Positions 6,161-9,158 of a stretch of 9,158 nucleotides of DNA are shown piece by piece. The notes below the pieces were generated by a model. That model saw only the letters and a program-made list of their open reading frames with translations, did not search any database and had not been told where the DNA came from. Position numbers and translations under genes: made by a program. This DNA comes from Spirochaetaceae bacterium (GTDB lineage Bacteria > Spirochaetota > Spirochaetia > Treponematales > Breznakiellaceae), in contig JAIRSB010000231.1 of NCBI GenBank assembly GCA_031255655.1, forward strand, positions 1 to 9,158, written 5' to 3'. How positions within the stretch are numbered: the first letter of the stretch is position 1; each line of letters opens with the position of its first letter.

Positions 6161-7393
6161 ATGTCTGCAGCACAACTTTCAGTTGCTAACTATAGAAAAG
6201 GAATGTACCTGCTTGTCGAGGGCAAAAACAGCAACGGTAATTTCTTTATTTTGCGGGAAGGCCGCGTAGAACTGTCTAAACAGATGCAGTTTCCAGAAGA
6301 AAACAGTATGTCTATGGTGGTACCCGGCGACTTTGTCGGGATTGTTCCAGCCATGGCTAAACGCAGTCAGATTGAATCGGCGCAAGCGTTGGTCGATTCG
6401 TCCGCGATTGTTATTAATCGCAATCAATTCGGGGATCTGATACAAAACAACCCGCAGATAGCTATTAAAGTTATACAACAGTTTTCGCGGCGCATACGAT
6501 TTTTAAACGATTCTTTGGCGCGCTTTTCTTCCAGCGGCCCCGCCGGCAAAAAAAACGAAGACGGCGCCGATAGGCTTTTTCATTTGGGTGAATTTTACAG
6601 AAAAACAAGCATGAACGTGAAAGCTTATTATGTGTTCAAACGATATATGGAATGTTATCCGGATGGATTGAATTTTAAAGAGGCTCAAGCAATGGAGGTA
6701 AACCTTAATCAATATTCCTCGTCTGGTTATGAAAACACGAATACTCCGTTCCAGCGCAATTACAAAGACGGCGGTTTGATTTTTGCCGAAGGTGAAATGG
6801 GACGTGAACTTTATATAATCAAAAAAGGCTCGGTAAAAATTTGCAGAATTTTGGACGGCAATGAAACAATTTTAGCAATACTTAAAGAAGGCGATATATT
6901 TGGTGAAATGGCGGTTATAGACGATAAACCCCGTTCCGCTACGGCGGTCGCGTTGGGGGATGCCTGCATGATGGCAATACTCAAAGAGAATTTCGCTGCA
7001 ATATCGGAGACGCAGCCTCAGATAATCACAAACATAACGCGCACACTATCCGAGCGCATTTGGTTCAGTTATAAACAACTGTCAAACGCGCTGATAAAAG
7101 ACCCTGTCGGCCGCATATACAATTATCTGGCTATTACGCTTGAGAAAAACAACATAGAGCAAATACCCGGTATGTCGTACATTTTCAGCTTCAGCGCGAA
7201 GGAGCTAATGAAAATGGCCTCCATTCCGGCGGACAAATACAAAACCATGTTTACAGAAATTTTCAGAAGAAACGGATTAGTTTCCCAAGTGGACGAAAAA
7301 CTTGTTGTAAACGACGTCGATGAAATATATAAACTTGGAATATTCTATAAAAACAGGCAGGAAAGAGAGACGGCTAATGCCGCCGCAAAATAA
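6161..7393 (+). CDS. Crp-like regulator with two cyclic-nucleotide-binding domains
   Basis: This is a 410-residue soluble protein, about twice the length of a standard Crp. CNB1 (about 8-120) keeps the beta-roll pattern, but its phosphate-binding cassette reads GDFVGIVPAMAKRSQ and lacks the usual Glu and the Arg-Ser/Thr-Ala triad. A TPR-like helical hairpin follows (139-169). CNB2 (about 198-310) has a textbook cassette, GDIFGEMA then KPRSATAVA, with E249 and R258 positioned for cAMP ribose and phosphate. The C-terminus (about 312-395) looks like a divergent winged helix: DPVGRIYNYLA, FSAKELMKMASIPADKY as the helix-turn-helix and a VVNDVDEI strand. It is probably a cAMP-responsive transcription factor, although the recognition helix is unlike that of Crp. 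The ATG has a good GAGGGG ribosome site. The gene ends in tandem TAA codons, 12 nt before the cyclase-family gene, and diverges from potA. Confidence 0.88.
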   Translation: MSAAQLSVANYRKGMYLLVEGKNSNGNFFILREGRVELSKQMQFPEENSMSMVVPGDFVGIVPAMAKRSQIESAQALVDSSAIVINRNQFGDLIQNNPQIAIKVIQQFSRRIRFLNDSLARFSSSGPAGKKNEDGADRLFHLGEFYRKTSMNVKAYYVFKRYMECYPDGLNFKEAQAMEVNLNQYSSSGYENTNTPFQRNYKDGGLIFAEGEMGRELYIIKKGSVKICRILDGNETILAILKEGDIFGEMAVIDDKPRSATAVALGDACMMAILKENFAAISETQPQIITNITRTLSERIWFSYKQLSNALIKDPVGRIYNYLAITLEKNNIEQIPGMSYIFSFSAKELMKMASIPADKYKTMFTEIFRRNGLVSQVDEKLVVNDVDEIYKLGIFYKNRQERETANAAAK

Positions 7394-7405
7394 TAAACAG
7401 ACATC

Positions 7406-9136
7406 ATGATAAAGAGCGATAAACCAGTTAAAACAGCAAACGACACAAAGCCCGGCGGCAAAAAACACGCTGGTGCGATGGTATGGATATGCGTTTTTTC
7501 GCTCTTAATCATACTTGCCTCCGTCGCTAAAATTTTATACGACGGAACACTGGAAAGTGCAGAAGCCGAAAACGCGGCTGTGAACCGCCAGACAGCCGCC
7601 GTGTTTGATATATTTTTTTCAAACATGCGCGGCGCTTCACTCATCTTGCTGGAGACAGCCGACACTGGGGCGCCGGAAAACGGCAATACTTTGGCAGCTA
7701 CGTTTTTTGAAAATAATCCCCATGCCGCCGCCGTAACATTTTACGAGGAAGCCGGAAAAAAAAGTGAACGGCTGACATTCATAAATGAAAGCTTTTTCAG
7801 CGTCAACGGCGCGAGCCCGCGTCTGCTTGATATTTTCACGGAACTGCATATATACGCGGTCGATACGGCACGAAAAGGCGGTAAAACGGTACTAAACGGC
7901 GAAACCATCTTCGGCTTTCCGCTGCTGGCGATGTTTTTCCCGTATCGCGGCGGCGCGGGGATTGTATTTTTTTACCCCACGGAACTGAGAGAAACACTCA
8001 CCGCTAGGACGACGTATTGTATAAACATGGACGGCAGCATACTTGTATATTCAGAACACGCCCCGCGGCGCGGCGACCTCAATCTTTCCAACCATCATTT
8101 TGTCAAAACTTTAAGCGAAACCGAGCAGAACAGCGGGCAAGAATATTACGTTTCAAATACGGGAGAGCGGATACTCGGCGCGTACACCATGCTCGATTCC
8201 GTGCCCGCCGCGCTGATTACCGAAACGACTTACCGCGCGGCTTTAAGCGGACTGCTACTCACCGCGAAACGCGCCGTTTTAATAGCGGCTTGCGTGATTT
8301 TTTTCATGACGCTAATACTCGTATCATTCATAAAAAGCATCAACACATCTTTGAAAAAACTAGAATTATTTGACAACGTAAACCACGAACTGGAAGTAGT
8401 AAGCCGTTTCGCCGATATGCGGCTTGCGCGGCAAAGTTTGGAAGGGGCTTTGACCGACGAAGCTGAATATAAAAAAGCCACCCTGCTTTTATCCGAAATA
8501 GAAGCGTTTAACGGCGTAGCCGGACGCTTAAATCCGAAAGAAGCCGTGTCGCTTATTAACGATTACGCCGTACGGATGGAGGCCTGCGTAAACAAAACAA
8601 ACGGTAGCATTGAACAACTTCAAGACGGCTCGATTATGGCGCACTGGGGGTCAATTTGTGCGAGCGGCGACATCAGCCATGACGCGCTGAACGCCGTCCG
8701 CTGCGCCCTGATGATGCGCGTGTCCGTATACGAACTCAATAAGGAAAGAGAGGCGGCAGGCAAGCCCTATCTAAAATTTTTCTGCGGCATAAGCAGCGGA
8801 GAATTCATCGACGGGATAGCGAGTTGCAACGAACGCTCGCGCCATGTCTTGATAGGCGAAACCGCGGTAATCGCGGACATAGCCAAAGCTCAAAACATCG
8901 TTTTTGATACCGACATACTGATAAGCGAAAGCGCGTGGCGTTTAACGCAAAAATATATCGTTTTTGAAGAGGTAGCACCCCTGCAAATCGAGGGAAGAGA
9001 AAAACCGCTGCGCATATTCGCTCTTATAAACCTAAAAACGAGATCGGGCGAGGCTCAGGTATTCCCCGCAACACTTTCTGATGTCCGCGGACTTTACTTT
9101 AAGCAGGCAGAAAGCGGGGGAGAGAGCCTGCTCTAG
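7406..9136 (+). CDS. Membrane Cache-like sensor with a class III cyclase homology domain, probably catalytically degenerate
   Basis: This 576-residue protein has a basic cytoplasmic tip and TM1 near 25-43. An extracytoplasmic region (about 46-287) resembles a Cache/PAS-like sensor, TM2 is near 289-310, and a helical linker leads into a cyclase homology domain (about 355-545). The fold is recognisable from KKATLLLSEIEAFN, the helix NPKEAVSLINDY, DGSIMAHWG, ALNAVRCAL and the GISSGEFIDG and RSRHVLIGE stretches. The catalytic positions are changed. The first metal Asp is E364, the second is G408 (with D407 beside it), the adenine Lys is Q404 and the adenine Asp is E485. The transition-state Asn and Arg are V488 and I492. 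By homology it would be called an adenylate/guanylate cyclase, but activity is doubtful. The ATG is 12 nt after the Crp-like stop and has no clear ribosome site, suggesting coupled translation. Confidence 0.88.
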   Translation: MIKSDKPVKTANDTKPGGKKHAGAMVWICVFSLLIILASVAKILYDGTLESAEAENAAVNRQTAAVFDIFFSNMRGASLILLETADTGAPENGNTLAATFFENNPHAAAVTFYEEAGKKSERLTFINESFFSVNGASPRLLDIFTELHIYAVDTARKGGKTVLNGETIFGFPLLAMFFPYRGGAGIVFFYPTELRETLTARTTYCINMDGSILVYSEHAPRRGDLNLSNHHFVKTLSETEQNSGQEYYVSNTGERILGAYTMLDSVPAALITETTYRAALSGLLLTAKRAVLIAACVIFFMTLILVSFIKSINTSLKKLELFDNVNHELEVVSRFADMRLARQSLEGALTDEAEYKKATLLLSEIEAFNGVAGRLNPKEAVSLINDYAVRMEACVNKTNGSIEQLQDGSIMAHWGSICASGDISHDALNAVRCALMMRVSVYELNKEREAAGKPYLKFFCGISSGEFIDGIASCNERSRHVLIGETAVIADIAKAQNIVFDTDILISESAWRLTQKYIVFEEVAPLQIEGREKPLRIFALINLKTRSGEAQVFPATLSDVRGLYFKQAESGGESLL

Positions 9137-9150
9137 CAGGCTCTCTCCCC
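9117..9150. terminator. Perfect 15-bp hairpin spanning the cyclase-family stop codon
   Basis: GGGGAGAGAGCCTGC (9117-9131) pairs perfectly with GCAGGCTCTCTCCCC (9136-9150) around the 4-nt loop TCTA, with a possible extra G-U pair outside. The left arm encodes the last residues of the protein and the TAG stop is at 9134-9136. The stem is very stable, and its position suggests a terminator or 3'-end block for the operon. No T-run appears in the 8 bases that remain before the window ends. Confidence 0.6.
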
Positions 9151-9158
9151 TCGCGCCC

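Noticed and set aside
7345..7849. Minus-strand open frames opposite the start of the cyclase-family gene
   Set aside because: They overlap the end of the Crp-like gene and the start of the cyclase-family gene, both supported by domain content, and have no recognisable domains.

Overview
The window looks like chromosomal DNA from a spirochaete, most likely Treponema-like. This is inferred from gene content and protein style: a class A penicillin-binding protein with an enlarged region between its two catalytic domains, a potABC transport operon, and a two-CNB-domain cAMP-receptor-like regulator next to a Cache-type class III cyclase-family protein. I could run no database search, so the taxonomic call is moderate confidence only. 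No mobile element, CRISPR array, tRNA or rRNA was seen.

Layout. Positions 1-165 (+) hold the last 54 codons of an NFACT-family gene that converges on a class A PBP gene (234-2828, -). A GC-rich hairpin lies between the two stops. Upstream of the PBP gene on the same strand is potA-potB-potC (minus strand, 5866 down to 2923). All three genes appear to use non-ATG starts (TTG, GTG, TTG). Each junction overlaps by 4 nt (GTGA, TTGA), which indicates tight translational coupling. The PBP gene has its own near-consensus promoter just after potC, placed so that its mRNA would be essentially leaderless. No potD (substrate-binding protein) gene is present here.

A 294-bp AT-rich divergent intergenic region (5867-6160) carries a good candidate promoter for potA, a weaker one for the rightward operon, and small inverted repeats. 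Rightward, 6161-7393 encodes a 410-residue Crp-like protein: a degenerate CNB domain, a TPR-like linker, a CNB domain with an intact cAMP pocket, and a divergent winged helix. Twelve bases later, 7406-9136 encodes a membrane protein with an extracytoplasmic Cache-like sensor and a class III cyclase homology domain. In that domain the usual metal-binding, adenine-binding and transition-state residues are nearly all replaced. The gene ends inside a perfect 15-bp hairpin.

The most interesting unit is this receptor plus apparent pseudo-cyclase pair. A membrane sensor with a probably dead cyclase domain is co-transcribed with a regulator that has one live-looking and one dead-looking cyclic-nucleotide site. 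The sequence suggests a cAMP signalling module in which the cyclase-fold protein may regulate or heterodimerise with another cyclase rather than make cAMP itself. That is a hypothesis, not a demonstrated function.
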